Source of the DNA: Pholiota molesta
Lineage: Eukaryota; Basidiomycota; Agaricomycetes; Agaricales; Strophariaceae
NCBI GenBank assembly: GCA_014925825.1
Contig: JACGCK010000121.1
Location: forward strand, 62,001 to 126,000
Direction of reading: 5' to 3'
DNA: 64,000 bases
The notes below the pieces were generated by a model, which made no database searches, was not told where the DNA came from, and was given only the letters and a program-made list of their open reading frames with translations. Shown piece after piece: positions 23,926-34,918 of this stretch. The translations under genes were made by a program, and so were the position numbers. Position 1 is the first letter of the stretch; each line of letters starts with the position of its first letter.

Positions 23926-25310
23926 ATGGCGCTGCAAACACCTCCGAAACTTGTTCTGGACCAGTTCATTGCCACAGCACTCTCAGCAACGCCGCCTGAG
24001 CTGCACCCGTTCTTCGAGTCGTTCAGGACGCTATACACACGCAAGTGCGTCATTTCACCCGATGTGTTTGGTGTACAATTAATCTGTGGATGGACAGGCT
24101 ATGGCATCAGCTAACACAGAAGTTGTTCCAATTCTTTGATCACCCGGCTGCGGCGCCGTATCGGGTGGACGTCTTTGAGCGCTTCGTGCGCGATTTTGAG
24201 AGCAAGCTGAACCAGCTGCGATTAGCTGAACTTGGCGTGAAGGTGGCGAAAGATATTGATAGTATGTGCAACCTTCCGATCGCTTCTGCAGGCCATCTCT
24301 ATCTTCGGATGAAATAATGACGGCCTACAGAAGTGTTTTTGTCGATAATCTGCTCACTCACCTACTTTGAATATTCTAGATCCACAAGTGCATCTCAACT
24401 TCCTGAAATCACTCCTCTCCCGGATAGACACCGAGGCAGCTCCCGAGGCCCACGTCCTTCTCCTTGCTTCCATCGCCCACGCCGAGCTGCTATATGGCGA
24501 CCTCGAAGGCACCAAGTCAGACATGGACGCCGCATGGAAGATCCTCGACACCCTAGAGAATGTGGAGACCACGGTGAACGCCGCCTACTACAGCGTCGCG
24601 GCGGACTACTACAAGGCCAAGGCAGAGTATGCGCCATACTACCGCAATTCGCTGCTCTACCTCGCGTGCGTGGATGTGGAGAAGGATATGTCTGCGGAGG
24701 AGCGTTTGGCGCGTGCGCATGATCTCGGTATCTCTGCATTCCTCGGCGATACCATCTACAACTTTGGTGAACTCGTATGTTGCATCCCTTACAATATCAA
24801 GTGTCTTTCTGATAATATTTTGCATAGCTCATGCACCCCATCCTGGATTCGCTGAACGGAACGAACCACGAATGGCTCAAAAAACTGCTCTTCACCTTCA
24901 ACGAAGGCAACATCGGCAAATTCGAAGCGCTCGCGCCCCTCTTCCCGCGCGAGCCGATCCTGCAGTCGAACTACGCCTTCCTGCGGCAGAAGATCTGCCT
25001 CATGGCGCTCATCGAGGCCGTGTCCAAGCGCAGCGCGAACAACCGCACGCTCGCGTTCAAGACGATTGCGGAGGAGACGCACCTGCCCGTGAACGAGGTC
25101 GAGCACCTCGTGATGAAGGCGCTCAGCCTGAACCTCATCAAGGGCTCGCTCGACCAGGTCGACGAGAAGGCGCTGATTACGTGGGTGCAGCCGCGCGTGC
25201 TGTCGCGCGAGCAGATCGGGTCGCTGGCGAAGCGCCTGGAGGAGTGGGTGGATAAGCTGAGCAAGGTCGAGGAGAGGATAGCGCCGGAGGTGCTCGTGCA
25301 AGGTGCTTGA
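23926..25310 (+). CDS. rpn9: 26S proteasome regulatory subunit Rpn9 (PSMD13)
   Basis: Four exons are inferred: 23926-24044, 24098-24261, 24380-24774 and 24828-25310, giving 386 residues, close to the usual length. The N-terminal half is a helical-repeat array (PELHPFFESFRTLYTRKLWHQ.., NFLKSLLSRI.., AAWKILDTLENVE..). The C-terminal half is a PCI domain ending in a winged helix with IAEETHLPVNEVEHLVMKAL and LNLIKGSLDQVD. Rpn9 is a scaffold subunit of the proteasome lid. The ATG at 23926 is the first in frame and lies directly before the conserved helix. Confidence 0.92.
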
Positions 25311-25582
25311 TTCGTTGTTTGCTTTTTACTTTTTTTTGTACTATGGAAAATAAACTGTATGTTTTGAAGATAGACTTAACGTCTAAGAGGACAGCGTTAT
25401 TATGGAACCGCTCTTCTCATCGGGAACAACGCAAAATTTGCTGGTACAATAACTAACGTCGGATACATTTCGGACGATGCTCTAGGGTAAGTCACGGTCA
25501 CGTGTAATTTAGTTGTTCGTGCCATGGAACATCTTGATTCTTGAAGAACGCCAACAAAGACCATTGCGAGTGCCGCAAGTTG

Positions 25583-26968
25583 ATGATTCCAGATCGTGAC
25601 GACCCCAGAGATGAGAAGCCCTTCTTGATCTCATACCCTCCACGATATGAATCTCGTTCTCCCCTTTCCCGAGCTACTCGCGCCGTGGTGGCTTTCGACT
25701 TGACCACGCGTAAAATGGACTTCCTTGAGGGCTATTGGAGGTCCGACGTCGAGGGCATGCAAACTCAGGAAGGCGCTACATGTACCATTCTGGAAAGCAA
25801 GAAGGCTGAAAATACTGCCCTGTTTGGCATGGACAACGATACGGGGGATCATAAAACTCTCATACAGTTGTCGGCGACCAAGTCATGGGCTGTTCCAACG
25901 AATGAGATGATACGTAGGTCCCACTACCGAATGACGCTGAAACTGGTCGGCCAGAGTCTAACCGGATTCGAGTCCTCATGCGAATTTATCAGCGCCATCG
26001 CTGATGCTATGGAGGGTACGAATTTTCATTACACACAGATAGCATCCTGAATGTCTTGCAACAGCCCACGACAACGCCTACTTCGATGCCCAGATTCTTC
26101 ACCGTGACATTAGTGTCGGCAATATTCTCTTCACGGATAATAAGAAGGGCGTGCTGATTGACTGGGATCTGTGTGCCAATTCGAACTCAGATGGTGTGCT
26201 CGCTCGACGGCCCTCTCGAATGGTAAGCGGGAGTTTCTCTGTCCTTATGTATGTGATTTCTTACGCGGTGCATAGGGAACATGGCAATTCATGTCTGCGA
26301 CGTTGCTCAAGCGTCCGGACAGGTCTCACCAACTCGAAGACGACCGTGAATCAGCTTTCTTTGTTTTGCTTTGGATCGCCTTGCGATACACGGAGAGCAA
26401 AACCCATCATCCGGATAAGAGAAATGCCGATCGCACATTTTCACCTTCAGATGATCCACCCTACAACAATGTGGTTCGCCTAATGCACGCATACAACGAG
26501 GCTGAGGTCGACGGACGTGGAGATGTCAGAGGAGGCCTCAACAAGGGGCTTTGGTTCGTGTGCAATGATCTATGTGGGCTCAGGTTCAGCGGCCGCCCCG
26601 CGCTAAGCGCGCTGGTGAGAGAGCTCCGAGACGAGTCCCTGGCAGTGCGCTACGAATGTCCACCTACACCGGAAGACTACGAGAGCCTCAAGTCGCTGGA
26701 GGCCGAGTTTGCAGAGCATCCCAACCTCGCATGTTTAGATGTTTTCAGGAACGCTCTCACTAATTCCAAGGCATACAGGTATCCGCTCCGCCTGGCCCGA
26801 CTCACAGCGCGGGGTTCGGTCGTCGACACCATCCGGAAACATCTGGCCGCCGCTGACTGGCCACGCGATAACGCGACACCGCAGCAGGTCGTCCCTGGAC
26901 CGGAAACTGGTCCCAGGCGCAAAATAAAATGGTACCAGGCACCAGAGGAGAGGGCTGCGCGGAGATAG
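25583..26968 (+). CDS. FunK1-type protein kinase, probably 5'-truncated
   Basis: Three exons are inferred: up to 26015, 26065-26222 and 26276-26968. Recognisable FunK1 features are a degenerate N-lobe (SRATRAVVAFDL), SHYRMTLKLVGQSLTGF, the catalytic loop ILHRDISVGNIL, DWD in place of DFG, ARRPSRM then GTWQFMSATLL, and a C-terminal RKIKWYQAPEERAARR. Typical members have a long N-terminal region and a glycine-rich loop before this point. Here the frame closes at a TGA just upstream of 25541, only about 230 bases after the Rpn9 stop. The first ATG in frame is 25583. This is therefore either a shortened copy or one whose first exons are lost. Substrates are unknown. Confidence 0.65.
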
Positions 26969-26997
26969 ACATCGTCAGCGGATCATGTCTAGTTTGC

Positions 26998-27345
26998 GGC
27001 TACTTTGACCAGAGGATTTGTATCTTTACATCTGCTTTCATCTTTTTTGTTGATACCCCAGTAATTTTGATACCTCGTTTGTGCCTTTCTCCAATAGCTG
27101 CTTCACAAACCCTCGTGTCCGTCAGCTGGTGCCACCTGGAGTGTATCTGCCTCCCTGCGCAAATATGCACATCCGTGTCGTTCGCCAGTAGCAGCTTCAC
27201 AATCCCCTCGTGTCCGTCAGCTGACGTTGCCTGGAGTGCAGTGTCGTAGCAGCCGCCCTGTATATTCACAATTCCGCCCTTCTCTAGTAGCAGTAACAGC
27301 TTTACAATCTCCCTGTATCCTCTACAGCATGTATAGCACTGTGAT
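26998..27345 (-). pseudogene. Ankyrin-repeat relic
   Basis: Reading the minus strand, three ankyrin-like units appear: GYREIVKLLL, then YDTALQATSADGHEGIVKLLL, then a third that only resembles the repeat (RGFVKQLLEKG) after a frame change and an in-frame stop. There is no start and no flanking domain. This looks like the decayed end of an ankyrin-repeat gene, possibly of the NLR type common in mushroom genomes. About 190 featureless bases follow before the next gene. Confidence 0.6.
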
Positions 27346-27534
27346 TCTAAATTGAAACGCTACGCAAACGCTACTGGATCTTGATTTTGAATTGTGGCCC
27401 TTCGATGCACAAGTGGTAATACAATTCTAGAGGAGAATAACTAACAATACAATATGCAGTGTTACATGTACAAAATACAGATATTATGTCGTATGGGGCT
27501 ATAAGTGAATACTAGACCGAGAAACAGAAGCAAT

Positions 27535-29375
27535 TTACTCCAGCGCAGCCGCGAGCGCGATTTCTTCGTCGACAGGCTTGAGGTCGTTCTTATTGCTCTT
27601 ATTGAGATCCAGAGACTGGAGGGCGCCGTTCGCATGCTTGATCGCCTTGTGCATCCCAATCCTCGTCGAGTGCTCCAGACTCTGCGTCAGCAGCTCCCGT
27701 GCATGATTCTCATCGCCCGTCAGCTACAACCCCCCAAAATCGATTCAGCGTCCATCTCGGATACCCGGAAAAAGACGAAACCACCCACCTCCCGGATCAT
27801 GCCCAGGTTGTACAGCAGCACGGCGTACGCCTCCTCGCACGCGTCGCATTTCTGCGACGTGGCGCTGCGCGCGGCGTCCACGATCTCGAGCCCCTTCTTC
27901 GCCCAGGACTCGGCCTGGAAGATCGCCTCGGGCGTCTGCGCCTCCTTCGCTTGGGTGCGGAGGATTAGGTCAGCGACGTTGCCCATCAGTTGCGCGCCTA
28001 GGGGTGGGTGGATAGTTAGGGGTGTTGCTGTGCGTGTGCGACGGAGAATGCACACCTCTGCATCTGTCTTCGACGGTAGAGATAGCCGGTGCGGGGGGTA
28101 GGAAGATCGAGATGGCTTGCAGATACAAGGGGAGAGCGTACCTTGAGTGAAGGATTCGTCAACTCGTCTATGTACTATAGAGAGAAAAAAAGACTCACTC
28201 CGCCTTTCCTTGCCGTGAATAAAAGCTCGCAAGAGCCTCGAACGGCGCCGCGATATTATGTCCCGCAGACCACACCGGGAGCCCGAGCACCTCGACGATG
28301 ACCTTGTCCGTATGGCCCTCATGCGCTTTCTGCGGCTCCGACAGCCCCGCCCCCTCGACCTTGCTCACCGGGATCGCATGCAGCACCGTCCTTAGCAGCG
28401 CCTCCACGGACCACACGAGCCACTTCTCCTCCTCCTCCGTGCGCCCGAGCGTCTGCGCGAGCCCGCCGAGCTTGTACGCGACCGCGATCGCGCGCATGCG
28501 CTCCGCGGGCGCGAGCACCTGGATCGTCTCCGTCCCGGGGTCCGCGTCCTTCACCTTCTGCGCGATGTCCGGCCCGACGTACGCGGTGCGCAGGAACCAG
28601 AGCACGTCCTGGTACACGGTGTACGCGGCCTGCAGCTGCCCGCGCTCCTCGAGCGCGCCGGCGAGCGCGATGCCGATGCCGGAGATCTTGAGCAGCGCTT
28701 GGGGGCCGAATGTCTCGCGCGGCACGGCGCGTGCGGTGTCCCATGCGCTAGGGGTGTGGTTAGGCATACCCCGATACGGGGTGGGGATTGGAGGCGTACC
28801 GGGAGAGATATTGAATAGCGGCGTCCCATTCGCCCTTGCGTTTCAGGCGCAGTCCTTTGCGCAGGTCCTGGCGCACCTCAGTGGGGAAAAGGGTCGTCAT
28901 TGCATACAGACCGTATCTAATTATCACCAGAATGAGATCGGAGCAGACAGACAGAGATGCAAGTAATGTCTTACAATCCGTAGGACACCAAGCCAAGCCC
29001 GACCGCTAGGAACCCGAAGAATATCGGGGGGAATCCGGGGAAAGGCCTATCGAAAGCGCCCTGCGCGGCACCCCCTGCTTTCGCCTGCTCCTGCGTACCG
29101 TTGGTCTGCGGTTGCTCCTGTCTCGCGCTGGCGCCGCCGCCGTTGGTCTTTTGCTGATGATTGCCGTTGTTCTTCGGGTGCTTCCCGTTCCCGCTGGACT
29201 TCGCCTGCTGATCCTGTGAGGTATTGTAACTCTTGGGTTCCTCGGGCTGTTTCTGGTCCCAGAATGAGCGGAGAGCCGCGCGGGAGAGCGAGGGCAGTGT
29301 CTGCGCAAGGCCCACGCGGCGCGTCGCTGGCGCTATTCTCGTTGTTCTCCTCACGACATTATGTGCGGCGAACAT
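27535..29375 (-). CDS. Mgr3-like mitochondrial TPR protein
   Basis: Six exons are inferred: 29375-28975, 28916-28800, 28747-28199, 28141-28056, 27997-27789 and 27723-27535, giving 516 residues in phase. The N-terminus is Arg/Ser/Ala-rich with few acids (RRTTRIAPATRR), as in mitochondrial presequences. A low-complexity Gln/Asn/Gly linker follows, then one membrane span (PPIFFGFLAVGLGLVSYGL). The remainder is helical with TPR-like pairs (LRKGLRLKRKGEWDAAIQYL.., YALPLYLQAISIF.., AYAVLLYNLGMIREL..). The layout matches yeast Mgr3, an adaptor of the inner-membrane i-AAA protease. The assignment rests on architecture and on phrases such as AQLMGNVADLI. Confidence 0.65.
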
Positions 29376-29900
29376 GGTGTTTTCTATGAGGATATGGAGA
29401 TTTCGATTCAGTGAAACTCGTTAGAAACATCTCCGCATTCAACGATGGGGACCATGATGTCAAGCACGTGATCACTACTTATTGGCGGGCCGTTTATGCG
29501 GGCCTTGGTCCTCATCGTACCGCTTCTTCCCCTCGAAATCCATCATATTCGCGTCACAAGCCGTGCATCTTCTCTGCAATTTCTAACATCTATCAAGCTA
29601 GCATGCAGTATCTTGGAAACTGGTATCTCAACGAGACTTGTGACCTCTCCTCACGAGAAAACTCACTCTCCAAGTGGAAATTCAATTTAAGTTTTTCCGT
29701 GCTTTGTCCGTGCTGCACCTCTTCACGCTTGCTACTTGCTGGATCTTCACCGTGTTTTTATTAACGTCGAATACAATGGTTCGCTTCAACGGCTTTTCCG
29801 AATGTTACTGAAGATTGTTTTGAGACTAAAAATATGCGAAATCAAGTCATGGGTATATAAGGACCTTGAACGTTGGCGAAGACATCTCACCCTTCCCAAA
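29376..29900. other. Divergent intergenic region
   Basis: A 525-bp spacer between the Mgr3-like gene (-) and the GH43 gene (+). It contains the TATA box listed separately and no supported coding sequence. Confidence 0.5.
29854..29860 (+). promoter_or_regulatory. TATA box of the GH43 gene
   Basis: TATATAA lies about 41 bases upstream of the ATG at 29901, at a spacing that fits a short 5' UTR and an inducible secreted-enzyme promoter. Confidence 0.5.
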
Positions 29901-31609
29901 ATGCGCTGGATCTCGTCCCTTCTCTGCTTGGTGGCTCTTGCCACATTCTCTCTCGCAGCTTACCCCGCGCCTCAGGCAGTAACTGGGAACACTGCTGTCC
30001 ATGATCCAACTATCTGCCAGGACCAACACGGGACTTACTTCGTCTTCTGTGCGTAATCTCGCAAGTTGTTACCTAGAATGCGCCGTTAATTATATTTTGG
30101 ATGGTAGGCACTGCTCCTGGGATTGAGATCAGGACTTCTACAGACCGAAAGAATTGGACTCTAATCGGAACTGTGTGGCCGGACGGTGCTCCGTGGACAG
30201 ATCAATTTACGTTGACTTCAAATGGGTGAGTGCAGAAACATCTTACAGCTGGAAATGGGGGTAACATGCCAGTGAATTTATTACAGCAACATTTGGGCAC
30301 CCGACTGTACTTATCTTAATGGGGAGTTTTTGGTGAGATACCATTTCGACTCAGTCATTCGGACGCCAAAAAATAACGCACTACGTACATACAGCTTTAC
30401 TATGCCGCATCAAGCTTTGGGTCTCAGAATGTAAGCCTGCTATCTACCTCTTATGTGTAACTATTTCGAAGTAAATTTTGTAGTCTGGAATATTTCTCGC
30501 AAAATCGAAGACTGGCCTTCCTGGAAGCTTTACAAACGAAGGCTTGGTGACTTCAAGCTCTTCCATTCGTGATTATAACGTGAGTAACGCAAGCTATTAA
30601 ATGAATGTACTTTTCACGCTTGATCAACGCTTGATCTTACGTTTATTGAAAAGGCAATCGACCCGAAGTAAGTCACTACACGCAATTTTTTGACTATACT
30701 CATTAAACGAACACTCTGCCCAGCCTGATCATCAGTACGTCTCCCCCATTTCGCACTTACCCTCCGCTCCTGACGCCCCGCCTCTCCCGAAGCGGGCGAC
30801 CAATGGCGCCTCTCCCTCGGGAGCTTCTGGACCGGCATCAAATCCCTCGACGTCGACCCGCGCACGGCGCTGCTCCTCCAGGGCAACGCGACGTCCCCCA
30901 CCTCCCTCGCGGAGCGCTTCGTGAACAGCCAGTCGATCGAAGGGAGCGTCGTGTTCCAGCACAAGGAGTGGTTCTACCTGTTCGCGTCGTGGGACTTTTG
31001 CTGTCAGGGCGTGAACAGTACGTATAATATCCGGGTGGGGCGGTCGTTGACGTGCGTGCTTTTTTTTGCTTTGTTTGTTGAGTACGGATGAGAGGGTGCT
31101 GATGGGGGTGGCGTTGTTATTTAGCCCTGCAGGCGGGTTTGTCGATCAGGAGGGCGTTGGGCTTATCAATGGTGGCGGGACGCTCATTCTAGGGACTCAT
31201 GATGATGTGCGTCTTCCATTCACTCATGTTGATTAATTAAGCTGTCTGATTTTATACTACTTCCATTGCTCACATAGATTGTGGGTCCTGGTGGACAGGA
31301 CCTCATGGTTGACAAGAACGGCGAGGTTATTATGGTATATCGTGAGTTATCTTCTTCGTTAATAGGTTTGTCGAGACGTCGAGTTCTGATTGTACGGTTT
31401 TGCGGATTAGATTATTATACTCCCAGCGGAAGCTTCGTACGTTCCCTTCCGCGCTCGTGGTTTTCATTGGAGAACTGAAGTGTTATCTGTGGCAGCTTGG
31501 AATTAATCGACTCGATTTTTCTACTGGTTGGCCGGTAGGTTCTTGAATTCGTCTTTTGGTGCAAATCAATGTAGAGAATTTCTCTTGCTAGGTTGTCACT
31601 GCGACGTAG
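29901..31609 (+). CDS. Secreted GH43 endo-1,5-alpha-L-arabinanase
   Basis: Thirteen exons are inferred: 29901-30048, 30108-30225, 30287-30332, 30395-30430, 30484-30579, 30654-30667, 30724-30734, 30793-31051, 31125-31206, 31278-31341, 31411-31436, 31496-31534 and 31592-31609, giving 318 residues. A signal peptide ends near residue 19 (FSLA/AYP). The GH43 catalytic triad is visible: Asp35 in VHDPT (base), Asp151 in AIDPN (pKa modulator) and Glu206 in SIEGS (acid). Other family phrases are NIWAPDCTYLNGEF, LFASWDFCCQGVNSTYNIRVGRS and GINRLDFSTGWP. The enzyme cleaves the arabinan backbone of pectin in plant cell walls. Exons six and seven are only 14 and 11 nt. Confidence 0.88.
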
Positions 31610-31963
31610 TTTTTTTTTTGGTCTGTGTGTTGGTGTTGTCCAGAGCGCCGCTCAGCTAGTACGGGACCGCGCGATTCAATCAAATCCTCTTCCATTTTGA
31701 CCATCACTGTTTATAATGTCCAGGCCGCAGAAAAGTGGCATGCTTCCAATGTTTATTCACATCGACACCATCTCTGAATCTCGTTGCGTCCGTCTGTTCA
31801 AGTCACATCTCTATTACGCACACTATCCACCACTAGGCACAGCAGTGCCTACTAACCCAGAATGCTACGGATTCCACAACTACATGTGAATCGTATATAA
31901 TACAAATAAAATTTGAATGGTATCGTAATGGTGATTAAAAAGTACCATTGGCTTTTTAATAAC
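31610..31963. other. Intergenic between convergent genes
   Basis: About 350 bases holding the two 3' UTRs. No further feature is seen. Confidence 0.5.
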
Positions 31964-34391
31964 TTAATATGCAAACCTGAAATCTAATCTACTATTCCCC
32001 TCATCCTTGGTCGTTTCAATGTACTCTTGCTGCTCCTGTTGAAGATTATGATTCAGAATACGATCACTCATCTGAAAGAGGACCATCGCCTTACCTTCGC
32101 AGACAGGGAGTTCCATTTCTTATCTCTCCGAGCGTTCAGAGTGCGATAGAAGATGTAGGTTCCAACGTAGAGAGCGAGGTTGTAAGAGCAGATGCTGATG
32201 AGAACTCTATTCCCTCGTTTATCTGGGGCGATATCGTCAGCACCCACATCGTGAAATAGGCAAGGCTGACCTACACAAAGGTTTATCATCTGCCCGATAA
32301 ATATTCGCCTGTGAATGTGTCAATACCAGCCATTCGTTTCCAAGCCATTAGTATTTTTTGCGCTCACCGAGATGATGCCTCCTGCCTGGACGAACATGTT
32401 GTACACACTTGCTGAGATCGTTCTATTTTCCAGCGCTTTAGTAAAAAGTCGGCTATGAGCAGATGCTTAAAGTCACACACCTAGTGCGCACACTGTACGA
32501 ATTTCTCGACGCCCACGCCACTTGAATAGGATGCACGTACGGAAATCCAGCAATCAAAGTGACGACGGCGAAGTACACCCATTGCGACGTCGACGAATTG
32601 AAAGTGTACAGCGCAATCAGGAGGGGGAGGGCCCAGATTTGGAGCACAACAGTGGCGCCGACCCGACTGTCGATGATCTCACTGATGAAGGTCATGAAGA
32701 GCAGTCCAGACATTCCGAGAACGATATACGGTATGCTTAGGAGGTTAGTCTGTATCGTGGTGAAGCCGAGATTGCGGAGTGAAAGGGTGAGGTAGGTTTG
32801 AGGTGGTGTAACCGGCACTAAAAAAGGTTAGGATTTGAGAAATACGCCACCACAAAATCGTGGGCTCTGACCCATAACTCACCTAAGTGCGTCAATCCAA
32901 GAAGATAGATTGGCCACATTTTCCAGTCTTTAACAGCCTCCCAAATCATTCCGACACTTAATCCCTGGCGATTGTGCATGTCGGATTTTGAGGGGTCGTC
33001 TCGTAAAACCCTGTTGAATGCCGAGTCAGCAACGGGCGCTTAACCTCAAACATCAAAATAATGCCCTCACCTGTTGACCATGATGATCTCATCCCTAAAC
33101 AAGATCGAAATTAACTTCTAAAAGTCGTTGAATCCAAACTCGAACATACCGCTCGGTAAACCAGCCTTTGGGTCTGTACCATGCCTTAGTTTGCGTTGGG
33201 CCAGGAGGCATCAGCGCGAATGAGAGCGCTCCAACTATCAGAGTGATGCCACCTTCGATTAGGAAGAGATACCGCCATCCCGCTCTGCCTCCGACGCCTC
33301 GGAGGCGAAGAATTCCAGCAGCGAGGAAGGCGCTAACCAAATCGGCTGAGTAATTGGATATCCAGAACCACGCGAGTCTGAAAGGAACTTGAAAAAAAGG
33401 AAGCGATGAGTAACATCTATCAGGATATAGTCTCGATATTTACTTACGCTCGTTTTTGGTGTAGAAATAAGAGAGATACAGAATAACATCCGGAATGAAT
33501 CCTCCTTGGAGGAATCCCAATAAGCAGCTATCCGGACGAATAATCCTTAATACCGAAATAACTGCTTTGTTACGCAAAGGATCACACGTACCGACAAGCG
33601 AGGAAGCTTCCTTTACCGGAAAGCCAAAATTGCGAAAGCGATACAAAGCTCCAGAGGACCATCTGAAATAAGAGTTTTAGCCTTTGTAGTGACATCATAT
33701 ATAAAACATACTTGGCAAGGTATCCAAACGTCAGGACCCACTCGCTTTGATATCAACTGTGAAGGCAATTCTAGTTTTGTGGTGGCCTAATCAGCACCAT
33801 TTCAACGAGTTTATGATAAGAGAAAAGTACCTGCGCAAAGGAAAGAGAGCTTGAAGAGAATGTTTCCCAGATTGAAATCATTCGTAGTGAGGTGCAAGTC
33901 GTTCAAGAAGTTATCGGCATTGGCTTGATTGATGTTGCTTCGATCCAGTTCAAGCGAGAAGAACATGATGAACGCCCAGACCATAATGCGGAAATCGATC
34001 TTGCGAACGACTTTCTAGAGGACAACACCTAAGATGTGAGCACCTAATAAGGTGGACGAAAAAGTATATCCCTTACCCTCTCTTCCCGCCACGTCCACCT
34101 CGCCTTAGGATCGAAGCGGTGGACGTTTTCGTATACAGGAGGTGGCCGATAAGCTTCAAGCGAGACAGGATTGTCGAATACAGAGGGCTGAGTCGCAATG
34201 GCGTCCAAATCGACCTTTTCCCTTCTCCAGAACGAAGGGAATGCTTTGGCGCCACGGTCGTCCGAGTACAGTGGAACACCGAGCTTCGGGATGTCGCCCT
34301 CGACGGAGATGCCCTCATCAGAGAGCTTCTCGTCGAGGCTGTCTCCCTCCGAGACTTTCTTCTCATCCGTTCGCAAAAGTGCGGTCGACAT
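31964..34391 (-). CDS. MFS transporter, allantoate/vitamin (Dal5-like) family
   Basis: Thirteen exons are inferred, the first 34391-34077, then 34014-33831, 33770-33712 and ten more to the stop at 31964, giving about 575 residues. A roughly 100-residue acidic cytoplasmic N-terminus precedes [16 protein letters not shown] and the first helices. Signature phrases of the anion:cation symporter family are [60 protein letters not shown] and [18 protein letters not shown]. These transporters import organic anions such as allantoate, biotin or pantothenate; the substrate here cannot be told from sequence. A second MFS gene of another family lies just upstream on the same strand. Confidence 0.85.
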
Positions 34392-34918
34392 CGCTGAGGG
34401 CACCGAGAGAAGCTGAAAACAGCGGTTCCAAAGGTGGGGTTCTTGGCGAATGGAATTCCATGCTTTTTATCTGTGCTTCGGTCTCTGATTCCCCGGCTCC
34501 AGAAAACGAACGCATGTCTAATTTCGTCGCTATAAGATAGTTGTCTTGCGTGTTGAGCATTGTCAATGGCGTGATGTACTCCCATAATTGCAGATGCCCA
34601 AATGGGGCTTATCAATGACCATATATGGGCTGGGTGTAACCAAAAATAGACAACTGATTTCTAAGGTATCGCTTCGTCGCATTTCTCACTATCTTGGCCG
34701 AATCTTGGCCGCTGTAAACCCAAAGGCATGAGAATATATATCATGTATTGGACTTATAAACTGTACCATCGTTACATCGCCACACGACTTATGCAATATG
34801 ACAGGCACCAGGTATGCAAACCGCAGTCACCGCTAGAGGACGCTCTAAAGAAATGTGCACATTTGCCACGATAGCTATTCATCAGAAAAGTCGGCAGACT
34901 CAATTCTCAAATCTATTT
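34392..34918. other. Intergenic between tandem transporter genes
   Basis: About 530 bases containing the 3' UTR of the 34.9-37.3 kb gene and the promoter of the Dal5-like gene. No coding signal is supported. Confidence 0.5.
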
